DNA of 64,000 bases from positions 1,178,001-1,242,000 of the forward strand of contig JASISA010000041.1 in NCBI GenBank assembly GCA_031771865.1, read 5' to 3'. The translations under genes and the position numbers were made by a program. This DNA comes from Nothophaeocryptopus gaeumannii (lineage: Eukaryota; Ascomycota; Dothideomycetes; Mycosphaerellales; Mycosphaerellaceae). Positions 21,155 through 31,905 of the stretch are shown here, one piece after another (positions within the stretch are counted from its first letter, which is position 1; every line of letters begins with the position of its first letter). Under the pieces are notes generated by a model that made no database searches, was not told the DNA's origin, and saw only the letters and a program-made list of their open reading frames with translations.

Positions 21155-21873
21155 CTCATGCTTCTGAGCGTGAATGAAGATGCGAAGCATTTGTGTATAT
21201 CGTGTACCTCCCGGCCCACGAGGTCGTATCTTTTGGTGACGTGTGACGTTGACGGACCTCTCTGCCTGGCAGTACATGCAAGAGAGACAAGAACACACGC
21301 GAGCCCGCATATAGAGTACTGCACCGCAAGTCCTACCATTACCACGCACATGTCTTAGCGGCCGGCGGCACGATCTCCGGAGTATCGGTATAATCCACGG
21401 TGCGACTGCCCTCCAGCATGCCGTAGTCGCACACCGAAGACAATGCAACAAGCAGAGAGTTGAAGGGAGACCCTCAACTTCGCACACAGTTCATGCAATG
21501 CGAACAGCGCTCGAGATGCCCGAAATCGCCGACGCAAGAGGAGCTGTAATTCAAGAAGAGGCAGGGCTGCCAGCATGACTTATTAACAGCCTCCGGATAG
21601 GCCTGTGATAATGGTGAATGCTCTGCCAGCGTTCACCAAAGAGAGGATTGCTGCTCCTGCAAACAACCATTGTGCTCTGAGCATAGCTTCATTCAATCTC
21701 TTGAAGAAGCAGTCGCGGGAAGGCACTGCTGCTCGCATCTACAAACACAAGAGAGTGGGATTGGAAGCTTGCGTAGTCTACTCCGAGGCTTAATGTATGC
21801 CACTGACTCGCATGCATACAGGAGGATGTGGTTGGTATACTATTCCCGTCCAACCTCACACGACACACATCGG

Positions 21874-24048
21874 CTATCCGGTACACCTCTCCCAAGGCTC
21901 ACGATACTCCAATCCAAACCCTTCAAATACCCTCTTCTCCGCCTCCATCATGGTCTTCGCCCTCCCTTCCTTTCCCTCTCTCCCTTTCCAACTGAAATAC
22001 CCTTCCAAATCTAGCACCTCCCCATTCCCACGGTCTCTCACACCGGAGCTATCGAATTTCCAACCCTTCAAGTTCTTTGCATACCGCCTCAAGTCCCGTT
22101 CGAACGTGGTCCCGCCACTCCACCCAACAACAGCACATCCCACTGTCCTCCAGGGACTGATGATGATATCCACCCTGCGATGAATGTTCGGGTTCTTCGC
22201 CTTGGGATTCTCGGCTAAATCACGCCCTTTCGTCGCCCAATTCGGATCTTGCCAAACAACAAGCGCCTTATCCAAAGTGTCAAATCCATGTCCGCCTCCA
22301 CCAGCGCGAAAAGGAAGTGTTTGCTGACTACGGTCTGAGCTGGCCGTTGAAAGAGTGAGAGTGTGAGTAATCCACTCTTCAGTTTCGAGGCTCGTGATGA
22401 GCTCATCGACGAGGTTTTCCGTGCATGACTCTTCTGGATGTGAAACGACGATGTCGACATCTCCACTTGCTTCTTTGCCCCGCCGGTAGCCGCCTACGAT
22501 CATTGTTTGGATGTCGGAGTCGCGAATTTTGACTGCGTGTTGGCGGATGACTTCGCAGATACTTTCCACTTCGGCGCGTGGGATGAGGTCTTCGAATTCT
22601 TCGTAGTATTTTACGCCAATTTGTTGGACGCGGTGGAGAGTCGACCAGCCATATTCGACAGTATCGTCCAGGTCTCTCCAGCCTTTTTCGAAGTAGAATT
22701 CTCGAGCGGTCTTTGCGCCAACTCCCCAGATGTTGTAGAAAAGGCTAAGTCCTTTCATCTCTTCGTCTGCGCGGAGGTCCTCCACTGCTTGGATCTTGCC
22801 AGAATTTTTCCACTCTACCCAAAGGTTGGCGATCTTTGAGTCGCATCCAGGCAGCTTCATGATCTCCTTAGGATTGCTGATCTTGTGCGTGTACGCAGCA
22901 ATAGCAGCGATGGACGTGCTATACGCTCTGAGGCCGATCTCATCGTTGGTAAGCTCTCTTGCCGTCTTGATCTCCTTCAATAGGGCGAGAAAGGGTTCAT
23001 TCGGATTGCTCTTCGGAGTCAGTCTCTGACAGGCATACTTAATACCTCTCTTCACCCACTCCGGCATTTCCGGCAGATCGCTAGAACAGCCATTATCGTT
23101 GTCGGTCGTCGTCTGCTGCAGTATATGCGCGTACTTCGCGTTGGTCCCATGCCCAGCTTCCCAACTTGCCGGATTCGCAGACGGAGTCTTTGTATTTGGA
23201 TAGTGGTAGTTGCGTCTCCCAAAACGATCGTATTTTGGAGCAGGTGCCGGCGCATCTTCTTGTGCCCGCTGTAGGATCTCGCTACCAGCCGTTGACTTGG
23301 TTGGTTTTGATGCTGTGGCGTTGTGAGAAGTAGCGGTGTGCTTGGCATTAACACGCGCTGGTAGCTTCTGCCTTTTGTTTGAAGCTTCTGCTGTTGTAGC
23401 TGTTTCTCGCTGCTCAACGACATGTCCTTGGTAGGTCATATACTTCCGCAGAGGTTGCACTTGATCAAGCCTTTTGGAGTCGGTGAACCAATCGATCTTG
23501 ACGACAGTGACCATCCGTCCCGCGCCTCTATCAGCAGAAGTGGTGTCCACTGAAGCTCCCTTGAGATGATGGCTGACACGTGCAGCGTTCCGGACGGCCT
23601 TCTCTGGTCTTTTGCGGGAGGCAGACTTCACCTCCGACTCGGTACTAGAATCATCGATCAAGATCGCATCGGATTGTTGCACGTTTGCCGCACCAAGCTC
23701 GTCAAGCTTACGCTTATTAGCCGTTGGCGTCTCTGGAGACGCAGTCTTGGGCATGAACTCTGCCTGCGCATCCTCTGTATACAAGCCTTTGGACTTCAAA
23801 TCGAATTTGACACGCAGTTTCGACTGCACTTTGCTAAGAATGATCTCGGCCTCGTGCCTAATGTCGAATGTCAAGGTAGCACGCGCATCTTCTAATTGCT
23901 CTTCCAGCTGATGCAGGTCTTCTTGATCGAAGTGAGTTGCTGACACAAAGATTGGTGGCCAGTTGCTCAGATCCAACCCCGTTGGTGCTGGCACATCTTG
24001 TGATGAGCCAATCAATGTTTGAGAAGATGCTGGATTATCATGTGCCAT
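21874..24048 (-). CDS. Family X DNA polymerase (Pol4 / lambda-mu type)
   Basis: A single exon of 724 residues; an ATG at 24048 (MAHDNPASSQ) is preferred because the frame upstream lacks one. Such enzymes fill gaps in base-excision repair and non-homologous end joining in the nucleus. An N-terminal BRCT-like region (about 28-215, IFVSATHFDQEDLHQLEEQL and VTVVKIDWFTDSKRL) leads into a Ser/Lys-rich linker. Then come helix-hairpin-helix motifs (ISNPKEIMKLPGCDSKIANL, FYNIWGVGAKTAREFY). The catalytic palm has GGYRRGKEASGDVDIVVSHP, whose DVD near residue 531 gives two metal-binding Asp residues; the third is in RRVDIIISP near 627. All three catalytic acids are therefore intact. The BRCT argues for end joining. 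Confidence 0.9.
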   Translation of the reverse strand: MAHDNPASSQTLIGSSQDVPAPTGLDLSNWPPIFVSATHFDQEDLHQLEEQLEDARATLTFDIRHEAEIILSKVQSKLRVKFDLKSKGLYTEDAQAEFMPKTASPETPTANKRKLDELGAANVQQSDAILIDDSSTESEVKSASRKRPEKAVRNAARVSHHLKGASVDTTSADRGAGRMVTVVKIDWFTDSKRLDQVQPLRKYMTYQGHVVEQRETATTAEASNKRQKLPARVNAKHTATSHNATASKPTKSTAGSEILQRAQEDAPAPAPKYDRFGRRNYHYPNTKTPSANPASWEAGHGTNAKYAHILQQTTTDNDNGCSSDLPEMPEWVKRGIKYACQRLTPKSNPNEPFLALLKEIKTARELTNDEIGLRAYSTSIAAIAAYTHKISNPKEIMKLPGCDSKIANLWVEWKNSGKIQAVEDLRADEEMKGLSLFYNIWGVGAKTAREFYFEKGWRDLDDTVEYGWSTLHRVQQIGVKYYEEFEDLIPRAEVESICEVIRQHAVKIRDSDIQTMIVGGYRRGKEASGDVDIVVSHPEESCTENLVDELITSLETEEWITHTLTLSTASSDRSQQTLPFRAGGGGHGFDTLDKALVVWQDPNWATKGRDLAENPKAKNPNIHRRVDIIISPWRTVGCAVVGWSGGTTFERDLRRYAKNLKGWKFDSSGVRDRGNGEVLDLEGYFSWKGREGKEGRAKTMMEAEKRVFEGFGLEYREPWERCTG

Positions 24049-24477
24049 GGTTCCAAGTATGACCAAGATGTGCGGCTATGGTGTTTTGGTAGATATGCAG
24101 TCTAATGATGCTCGTCCTGGAGGTGGCTAGGCAAGTGCCAATGGGTGATGTCCGGAAATCCACTTCTTCAGTCGTGAGGTGCTGCCCATGATCGCGGCTT
24201 TCTCGAGTTTCACATGCGAAATGCAGTGACTTGGAATGCAATAGAAGTGTAGGAAAGAGCACAAGACTCGAGGTTTTGTTGTAGAGATGCTGATGGACGT
24301 CTGACGCGAAAGCGGGAGGCCTTCGAGAAGCACAGGCCAGTCTCGAGTCTCGGGTCTCAAGCTTCTCTCAGCTACATGTCCCGCGATTGCTACAAACACC
24401 AACATCGACCTCTGCAGAATACGCTGCTGATGCCGGTTGCTTAAGATGTCTCCCGATAGAGGCCACACTCATCGAAG
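24049..24477. other. Divergent intergenic region polymerase X / MTG1
   Basis: A 429 bp bidirectional promoter region between two genes read outward. Short frames overlap it, none with a recognised domain. Confidence 0.5.
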
Positions 24478-25571
24478 ATGAACTACTTCGTCCCGCGCTC
24501 TGTCTTCCCGGCCCTCGAATCGCTGCCGCGGTCATACTACCTAGGCCATCATGCCGCCGGTCTATCGAAGATGCGGACGATGCTGTCCCAGATTGACTTC
24601 ATCATCGAATGTCGAGACTATCGCATACCGTTGACATCGCGCAACCCGATGTTTGAGGACAGCTTGTCTGGGAGAGAGAGGATGGTCGTCTACACAAAGA
24701 AAGATCTGGGAAGCGAAGGCAATGCAGAAGACAAGAAGGTACATCAAGAGCTTTTTGCATGGAAGTCTAAGATGAGCGCTGATGTATGGTACATAATTAG
24801 AGGCACGATCTTATTCGTAAATGGTACAACCCTTCCAAAGTCATCTTCTCCGACCACAGAGAGCGTCAGGATGTCCGCCGCGTGCTGGGCCTTATCAAGG
24901 ACACGGCTGCCGCTCGAGGAGGACTTACCGGATCACACTTGATGGTTGTTGGTATGCCGAACGTGGGCAAGTCTTCTCTACTCAATGCGCTTCGCCGCGA
25001 GGGAGTCGGCAAAGGCAAGGTCGCGCATACTGGAGCACAGCCCGGAGTCACTCGCAAGATTGGCACAGGCGTGAAGATCGTCGCCGCAGATGAAAGCGGT
25101 AGCGGAGGAGTCTACCTGCTCGACACTCCGGGAGTCTTCATCCCCTATGTACCGGATGCAGATGCCATGTTGAAGCTGGCACTTTGTGGCAGCGTCAAGG
25201 ACAATTACGTTCCGCCTTTCAACCTAGCAGACTATCTGCTCTTCCACATCAACCTGCACGACCCGTCCGTCTACAGAGTGTATTGCGAGCCGACGAATGA
25301 TGCGATGCAGCTGCTGGATGCTATGGCGAGAAAGACGGGCAGACTAGTGAAGGGAGGGGAACCGGACCTCGAAGGAACGGCACTATGGATGGTCCAGCGG
25401 TGGCGGAATGGGCATCTAGGGACTTTTCTGCTTGATGAGGTTTCGGAAGACGCCTTTCGAAGACACGCAAGCGCACTTCCAGGGAGCAGTCTCAATCAAG
25501 CACGCAAAGCTGGAAAGGAAGCCTCTCGGGCCAGGCAAAAGGCACGTAGGTCTGGCAACGGGCCCGAATGA
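24478..25571 (+). CDS. MTG1: Mitochondrial ribosome-assembly GTPase Mtg1
   Basis: Two exons, 24478-24738 and 24801-25571, with a 62 nt intron, give 343 residues. Mtg1 (YlqF/RbgA family) acts on the inner mitochondrial membrane in large-subunit ribosome assembly. The GTPase motifs are circularly permuted, the family hallmark: G4 TKKD (73-76) comes first, then G1 GMPNVGKSS (138-146), a TGAQPGVTR switch and G3 DTPG (195-198). The N-terminus MNYFVPRSVFPAL is short and could target mitochondria. The C-terminus is very basic (RKAGKEASRARQKARRSG), suiting rRNA contact. The splice join KK-RHDLIRKWYNPSKVIF restores the family sequence exactly. Confidence 0.92.
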
Positions 25572-25966
25572 TGATGGTAGTCTCGATACAAATGCCTCCT
25601 CCCGTGTTATGATACCCAATGGTTTGGCCTATCCTCCAAGGATGGGGCTTATAACAACTTGATCACTCTCCCTCATCCTGGCTTTTTCCGTTTGATCATC
25701 ATTTCTCATAGTTTGTTGATCGAGGTGATGCTGGCCAATCACAAAGTATGTACCTGCGATCTATCACGTGTGGTTCGCGCCGGTAGTCCAAGCTCCATCT
25801 CGCCGCACTGGCCTCGACATTCATCCTCCGACATCGACTTCCGAGCTTCGCGCAAAACACAACTAGCCACCTTCCATCACGACCACAATCGCATAGCCAC
25901 GCCATGTCGGAGACGTGGGTCGCATATCACTGTTTCCAGTGATAGCAGCTGACAAACTCGCGCAGG
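25572..25966. other. Intergenic MTG1/pinin-like
   Basis: This 395 bp stretch contains the promoter of the pinin-like gene. An ATG at about 25903 followed by a GT donor and a CTGAC...CAG acceptor just before 25967 could add a tiny first exon (MSET) to that gene. Confidence 0.45.
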
Positions 25967-27180
25967 ATGGCGTTGGCGGTCGTGGTACCGGAGGAGTCGA
26001 CAGAGGTCCCAAGCAATGGCTTGAAACGGCGGCAGTCAGAGGTGTCGGATGGAGAAGACAAGGACAGCAAGAGACAGCGCACAAGTTCGGGTAAGAACTC
26101 ACCAGCAACAGTGGAGGAGAAACAAGACACCACCCAAGCAGAACCCGAATCGACCAAAGAATCCGCCGCCCAGCAGCCTTCCCAGGAGGCCCAAGACACA
26201 CGAGATGTGCGCAGAAAGGGCGCGGTCACCGACGAGAAGCTGCGCAGCAAGCGACTGTTCGGCGCACTGCTGGGCAACTTGAATCGGCCTAGCGACAAGA
26301 CGTCGAAGCGACGGAGTGAAATTGAGCAACGAAGAAAGGCTGAGCTCCAGAAGCAGGATGACGAACGCCTCGAGGACCGCCAGAGAAGGTTGGAGAAGCT
26401 CGCCATCCAGCGAAGGAAAGAGCAGATCAATGTCGATGAGCAGAACGTACGTAGGAATGAACATTTAGGCTTTAAGAGGCAGGAGCTTACGAGGGAGCAG
26501 ATGCACACACGGCACGAGAACTTGCTGAAGACCGCCAACTTCCTCGAAACAAGAAGTGAACCGAAGCTGGTATATTCTCCAGTCAGCCGAGGGTTATAGC
26601 GCTCCTGCTAATTCTACATAGTACTATCGACCCTGGGACCTTTCCACCGATGAGGAAGACCGCATCGACGATCAGATCAAAGACGCGCAAGCCCAAATCG
26701 ACAAAGAGCTCGCAAATTGGGAGGAAGAGAAGCGGCAACGCGTGGACGAGCTCAATGGTTCTTCCGGTATGCTTGGCGTCTAACAAAAGCGTTCTAATCA
26801 CCTATAGTAACAATTGAATAGCACGTGAAACCTCGGAGCAGAAGCAACGTGAAGAGGAGTCCCAGAAGCCTACCACAGAAGGCGCTAATGAGAACGGTGA
26901 TACTAATGGTCAAGACAAACATGATGCTGCTAACACAGAAGATGCGGCGAAGCCTGCGGAGGTGCCAGGATCTGAAGGCACCTCAACATTAGAAGGAAGC
27001 GAGCAGACCAAGCCTCCCGAGAAAGACCAACACGAACACGGAAAGACTGCAGTCGAGATTGCGAGAGAGAAGCTCGGCGCCCCGAAAGAGGCCGAAGAAG
27101 CTGCGAAGGAAGAAGCCAAAGATGATGTCGAGGATGAAGGTGACTTGGTTGAAGGCGACGAGGACACTGTGATCTACTGA
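25967..27180 (+). CDS. Pinin/SDK/MemA-domain nuclear protein
   Basis: Three exons, 25967-26569, 26622-26766 and 26822-27180, give 368 residues. The pinin domain spans about residues 85-215: KGAVTDEKLRSKRLFGALLG, a long charged helix (DDERLEDRQRRLEKLAIQRR), then FLETRSEPKLYYRPWDLSTD across the first splice. In animals pinin is a splicing and exon-junction-associated nuclear protein; fungal members are little studied. The remaining C-terminus is acidic, Glu/Lys-rich and probably disordered (AEEAAKEEAKDDVEDEGDLV). Both introns are about 50 nt and the joins restore the domain, so the model is sound; only the start is uncertain, since an upstream mini-exon is possible. Confidence 0.85.
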
Positions 27181-27629
27181 TCTTTGTCTGTGCTCTATAA
27201 TTCCGTGTACATCTATTGCTAGTGGCCTATCCCTGTCAGCACACGTTCTCTACACCTCGTTTCTTGCCAATCTTGCCTCCAGTAGCTCGTTTTTCCATTT
27301 CGGCGGAAATACCGCATTGGTCTCTTGGCCCCATCCTTTACGCACGAGACCTCGCATGATCATCGCTCTTCGCATACATCCATTCGTGTCAACGTCTGCG
27401 AGTCTGTTGCCATCAATCCTTGTCTACCAATACGAGCCATTCTTCTGAGTCGCGTCCTACAAGCCATCGAGCCTCGGCTCTAGAGCTCTCGGAGCTCTTT
27501 CTTCACCTTGGCGACTCCCTATCATGCTTGGGTGGGTTGTTTGTTCTGAACTCACACAGCATATATACTTCCGTATCTCTTTCAAGCCTGCTGCTCTTTG
27601 TACATAGCAATATAGGCATTTTCTTCATC
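27181..27629. other. Intergenic upstream of epoxide hydrolase-like gene
   Basis: A 449 bp region between two plus-strand genes. It has no recognised element or domain-bearing frame. Confidence 0.4.
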
Positions 27630-28850
27630 ATGGCTAATAACGTGACATCTCCAGGCAATGTCGCGGTGGAGAAGATCCGGCCAAGTGACATCGGGACCAG
27701 CAAGATCAAAAGAGAGAGTACCGAAGTGAATGGGAGGAAGTGGTGTAAGTCTCTTGGCTGCCTATTTAGCCAGCTCAGGCTATCAAGCTAGAGCACAGAT
27801 CTGATCAGTCAAGATCGCAAAGGAGCCTGCAAACTCTAATGACTTGAGACGACAGCATACCTTGATGCCCCAGCTCAAGGCCAGCAAAAGGGCGCGGTCT
27901 TCCTCATTCATGGCTTCCCGGACCAATCTCTAGCTTGGCGGTAAGTCCAGCTATCCTCGCCTAGAGGCTCCCCCAAGCTGACTTGTACCAGATACCAACT
28001 TCCTCTCCTCAGCTCCCTGGGCTTTCGGTGCATTGCTCTCGACTGCATGGGCTATGGTAACACTGGATCGTCTCCAAACTTGAAAGATTTCTCTTTCAAA
28101 TCTCACGCCGATGCCGTTGCAGGAATTGCCAAAGCTATTGGCGTGCACAAAATCGTCATCGGCGGCCACGACTGGGGTGGAATGGTCATCTGGAGAGTTG
28201 CTCAATGGTACCCAGATCTCATTTCTCATGTTTTCAGCGTATGCACAGCCTACGCTCCACCCATGAATAAGTTCGTCAGCACAGATCAACTCTCGAAGAC
28301 CATCCTCCCTCAATTCGGCTATCAGCTGCAATTCGGAAGCGAAGATGGCCAACTGGAGAAAGTTATCACAGACGACACGACGATGAGGAAGTTCCTTAAA
28401 GGCATCTATGGTGGTAAACCGCATTCTGGCCAACAATTCATGGACCCAAAAGTTGGCATTAACCTCTCCGAAATCGCCGACTCCGATATCGAAATGACTC
28501 CCCTCCTCGACCAAGAGGAATTCGATTACTACGTCTCCGAGTTCCTCAAGAACGGTATCAACGGACCTTGCAACTGGTACCGCACACGTTACATCAACTG
28601 GGAGGATGAACAAAACCTGCCAGCCGAGACGAAGGATTCGATTAAGCAGCCTACGCTTTACATCTTGGCTACGAAGGATAGTGTTTTGACTAAGGAGATG
28701 AGTTGGGGTATGGAGAAGGTGATCCCAAACTTGACGAGGGGAGAAGTTCCGGCGAGCCATTGGGCTCTTTGGCAGACGCCAGCGGAGACGAACAGAATTT
28801 TGAAGGAGTGGGTTGAAAGCGTCGTCTTGGGTGGGAAGAGTAAGTTGTAG
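27630..28850 (+). CDS. Soluble epoxide hydrolase-like alpha/beta hydrolase
   Basis: Three exons, 27630-27744, 27856-27940 and 27992-28850, give 352 residues. The fold opens with the oxyanion-hole motif HGFPDQSLAWR (about 57) and GYGNTGSS, followed by the nucleophile elbow GGHDWGGMV with Asp near residue 126, as in epoxide hydrolases and haloalkane dehalogenases. The cap domain is helical (FDYYVSEFLKNGINGPCNWY, whose Tyr residues could activate the epoxide). The catalytic His is in PASHWALWQTPAE near the end. No signal peptide or peroxisomal tail is seen (ends GGKSKL, whose last three, SKL, is in fact a classic PTS1, so peroxisomal import is plausible). Substrate unknown. Confidence 0.88.
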
Positions 28851-29217
28851 GATGATCTCGTGGGAGAGCTGATAATATGCCAATGGATGCTATCTTGATG
28901 TTGAGAAGGATATTGAACGACCTCACGGTCTTTGCTCTAAGGAGTGCTTGGTGGGACCAGTGTGGTAACTCGTGGTAGGGCTGTTGAAGCTGAACGAGCG
29001 TCATGTGCAGCGTCATGGTACAGAACTACCACGCTTCATGACGCTGTGTATTAACAATCAAGACAGAATGATTCCAAAGCTCAAGATACAAAAGCAAGAC
29101 ATTGTCAACAACATCGTGCCTCAACAAGATCATTCCATACCATACGAAGCCTCAAGATTCAGCTCATCGACCAATCCTTCTAAAGTCAAGACCACCAACG
29201 CCTACCGTCAAGACACC
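28851..29217. other. Intergenic between the two alpha/beta hydrolases
   Basis: This 367 bp stretch is open in the frame of the downstream gene, but its translation is low-quality and lacks family similarity, so it is treated as promoter and leader. Confidence 0.4.
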
Positions 29218-30144
29218 ATGTCTTCCCAGTCGACAAACAACCGTCAAACAGCCACTCTTTCAGCACCAGACCTTGATGAGCCTCTTCCAATCTCCTACAT
29301 CGACGCTCGCCCCTCAGGCGAACCCAAAGGCACCATCCTCCTAATCCACGGCTGGCCCCAAACATCCCACCAGTATCGCCATGTTCTCCCTCTCCTAACA
29401 GCCCAGGGATACCGCTGCATTGTCCCCGACTACCGTGGCGCAGGCGACTCTTCCAAACCTGCCAATACCACCCCATCCAACTTCCTCAAATCCGTCATGG
29501 CAGCGGACTTGATCGCCCTCTTGGATCATCTTGGCATTTTCGAGCCAATCCACCTGGTCGGCCACGACATCGGCGGGAAAATCGCCTTCGCACTGGCTAG
29601 TCGATACCCCGACAGATTGAGGAGTGTCTGCTGGGGCGAGAATTCCCTCCCCGGAACAAGCACCTACTTCAAAGACCGCACAGTCCCGGCGAGGACTGTG
29701 AAACTTTTCCATTTCATCTTTCATTGCGTCTCCGACCTCGCGGAGTCTCTCATCTCCGGAAAAGAGAAAATCTATATATCTCATTTCTTCCATAAACTCG
29801 CGTATAACCACTCCGCCTTCCTAGACGCGGACATCGACTACTACGCCACCGCGTATGCGAAGCCGGGGGCCACGAAGTGTTTTTTAAAAATGTACACGGC
29901 TTTGGAAGAGGATCATAAGGAGAATTTGGATTGGATTGCGGAGAAGGGAAAATGCAAAGTGTCTACGCTGGTATTGAGTGGAGAGCATTCTCCTTTGAGG
30001 AAGGAGGCGGAGGAGATGGGGAGGGAGGTTACTGACGAGGGGAATTTGGAGATGGGTCTTGTCAAAGCGGCGGCGCATTATGTTGCCGAGGAGAATCCGG
30101 GGGAGTTTGTGAGGGTTTTGGTGGAGTTCATTGAGAGGCATTGA
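29218..30144 (+). CDS. Alpha/beta hydrolase (epoxide hydrolase/dehalogenase-like)
   Basis: A single exon. The ATG at 29218 (MSSQSTNNRQTATLSAPD) is preferred over an in-frame start 82 codons upstream, and gives 308 residues, normal for the family. It shows HGWPQTSHQYRHVLP (oxyanion loop, about 45), DYRGAGDSSKP and the nucleophile elbow GHDIGGKIAFALASRYPDR with Asp near 117. The catalytic His is probably in AAAHYVAEENP near the C-terminus. The cap region (HFFHKLAYNHSAFLDADIDY) is helical. It follows a related hydrolase on the same strand but is only distantly similar, so a recent duplication is unlikely. Substrate unknown. Confidence 0.85.
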   Translation: MSSQSTNNRQTATLSAPDLDEPLPISYIDARPSGEPKGTILLIHGWPQTSHQYRHVLPLLTAQGYRCIVPDYRGAGDSSKPANTTPSNFLKSVMAADLIALLDHLGIFEPIHLVGHDIGGKIAFALASRYPDRLRSVCWGENSLPGTSTYFKDRTVPARTVKLFHFIFHCVSDLAESLISGKEKIYISHFFHKLAYNHSAFLDADIDYYATAYAKPGATKCFLKMYTALEEDHKENLDWIAEKGKCKVSTLVLSGEHSPLRKEAEEMGREVTDEGNLEMGLVKAAAHYVAEENPGEFVRVLVEFIERH

Positions 30145-30729
30145 AGTTGTTGCTTCGTGATTTGGCATGCGCGTTCAGGGAGACATTCACTTGGCCTTCG
30201 ACCTCTTGCTTCTTCTCTGCATGACGTTAATCTATATGAAGTCAATTTCTAGTCCCAAGCAGTCAGCTTTGGTCCACGTATTCTCCTCATAATGCTTGGT
30301 ACATGAATCTCTGAGCAAGAAGACCAATGAGCATAACCTCAGATTTAAGAGATTTTCACTTTCTTCGCCAGCTGGCGGTTTTGATCGGCCGAGTCTGACC
30401 TCGGTGGCACACCCTCCAGGCAAAATTGTACACCGTCCCTATTAGCTCAGCAATCGGGCAGGTGGTAGGCGAGTTACGCAGTAAATATGAGAAATATGAG
30501 AAAGAAGAGGTATGAGATGACAGCACAGTTGCCCTGCTGCTTAGTGCACTTTCAAAAAGGCCAGCAATTGCTGCCAGACCCTCGATTTTCAAAGTCTCAG
30601 ATAAACAACCCATGAATGTACAAGCCAGAATTAGAGCCATAAAGTCGCTGTAAAACTCACATCAGTCGTTGCTTCGAACCGTTCTTCCCTTCCTCTATCG
30701 TCGTACCCTCATCTCACGTGAATATCTCC
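30145..30729. other. Convergent intergenic region
   Basis: A 585 bp gap between the 3' ends of the hydrolase and the MDR reductase. Only short unsupported frames are seen. Confidence 0.4.
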
Positions 30730-31905
30730 TCAATCACTCGCCACCTTCACAACCAACTTCCCCACCACCCTCCCCGTCTTCAACCTTTCAAACGCCTTCC
30801 TCGCATCCTCCATCTTATACTCCTTCTCAATAACCGCCTTAACCTTCCCACTCGCCATCCACTCATCAATCTGCTTCAAATCCCTCTCCTTGGGCTGACA
30901 AGCCACAAACTTGAAACCCCTCTGCCCTCCGAAAAGAACACTCGGCCACACAGTACTCAACAAAATATCCTTGAGTTGATTCAGCCCCGTACCTCCGGGA
31001 GTCACAAAATGTCCACCATGTGTCACGATTTCATGACATTTCCAGTAAAGCGAGGCGTCGGTCCAGACGTTATCGACGAAGAGGTTAATCCGGCCATGCT
31101 GTTTTCGGTCTTCAATCAGCGCTTCCAAGACATCCTTCTCCTTGTAATTAATCACAAGATCCGCGCCGAGACTTTTGCAAAGAGCGGCGTTTTTGCCGGA
31201 ACAGGATACGATGACTCTGCATCCTAACGCTTTGGCGATTTGGATTCCGTACGTTCCCGTTCCTCCTGATCCGCCATTGATGAAGACTGTGTCGTCTTCT
31301 TTGACGAAGGGAGCTATACATTGGTATGCCGCGAGGGCAGCGATTCCGGCGGTAGCGGCGTCTCGGAGGGATACGCCGGAAGGAATTTTGGAGATTCCGT
31401 TTTGGGAGACTGTGATGTATTCTGCTAGACAGCCGAATTTGGGAGGATCTGTGCGGCCGTGGACGAGGTCACCGGATTTCAGATCGGGGTGAGATGTTGA
31501 GACGACTGTGCCGGAGAAATCCAGACACGGTATTGAGGGCTTGGCCAGAATGTGATTTCCAACAATAGGTAGCTCGGCCACTTTATAATCGAAAGGGTTG
31601 ACACTCGTATACGCGACTTTGACAAGCGTATGACCATTCGGCAGTGAAGAAGCATCCTTGGGAAGCGGCGCGTCGCTGGTGACCATCAGATTCTTCTCCA
31701 AACCTCCTGCATTAGTCGACCATAGAGCCACACGCATAGTAGAAGGCATATTCCTCGTCATCGGATCCTCGATACTCTCAATCTCTTCAGAAGCAACACC
31801 GACTTCTTCGGGAGGGAACAAACAGGGCACAATCTTCTCCAGCGGCGTGAGGGCTCCGTCAGATATGTAACCGACGTCGACCTGCGGCACTTCAAGCAAA
31901 GACAT
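30730..31905 (-). CDS. MDR-family NAD(P)H quinone/enoyl reductase
   Basis: A single exon of 391 residues from the ATG at 31905. The MDR domain itself begins around MRVALWSTNAGG (residue about 57), so the first 50 residues are either an extension or leader and a later Met may be the start. Visible motifs are YTSVNPFDYKVAELP, PCLDFSGTVVSTS, the cofactor-binding GGSGGTGTYGIQIAKALG and the C-terminal RLKTGRVVGKLVVKV. The catalytic-zinc ligands of true alcohol dehydrogenases are not seen, so it fits the zinc-independent quinone oxidoreductase/RTN4IP1-like branch. Convergent with the preceding hydrolase. It may work on enones or quinones; the substrate is unknown. Confidence 0.85.
   Translation of the reverse strand: MSLLEVPQVDVGYISDGALTPLEKIVPCLFPPEEVGVASEEIESIEDPMTRNMPSTMRVALWSTNAGGLEKNLMVTSDAPLPKDASSLPNGHTLVKVAYTSVNPFDYKVAELPIVGNHILAKPSIPCLDFSGTVVSTSHPDLKSGDLVHGRTDPPKFGCLAEYITVSQNGISKIPSGVSLRDAATAGIAALAAYQCIAPFVKEDDTVFINGGSGGTGTYGIQIAKALGCRVIVSCSGKNAALCKSLGADLVINYKEKDVLEALIEDRKQHGRINLFVDNVWTDASLYWKCHEIVTHGGHFVTPGGTGLNQLKDILLSTVWPSVLFGGQRGFKFVACQPKERDLKQIDEWMASGKVKAVIEKEYKMEDARKAFERLKTGRVVGKLVVKVASD

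Larger units (their letters stand above)
20651..21873. other. Intergenic: MFS promoter and POL4-like gene 3' side
   Basis: About 1.2 kb upstream of the siderophore transporter and downstream of the family X polymerase, both minus strand. It carries the two GATA-type sites listed separately. A 233-codon minus frame (20786-21487) looks like chance and was rejected. Confidence 0.5.

Noticed and set aside
20786..21487. Minus-strand 233-codon open frame
   Set aside because: Translation is Cys/Arg/Ser-rich with no domain, lies in a promoter region containing GATA sites, and has the composition of a chance frame.
24739..24942. MTG1 read straight through its intron
   Set aside because: The read-through changes frame relative to the GTPase core and ends early; splicing at 24739-24800 restores the conserved sequence.
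28972..29217. 82-codon N-terminal extension of the second alpha/beta hydrolase
   Set aside because: The extension lacks family similarity, and the Met at 29218 gives a normal family length.
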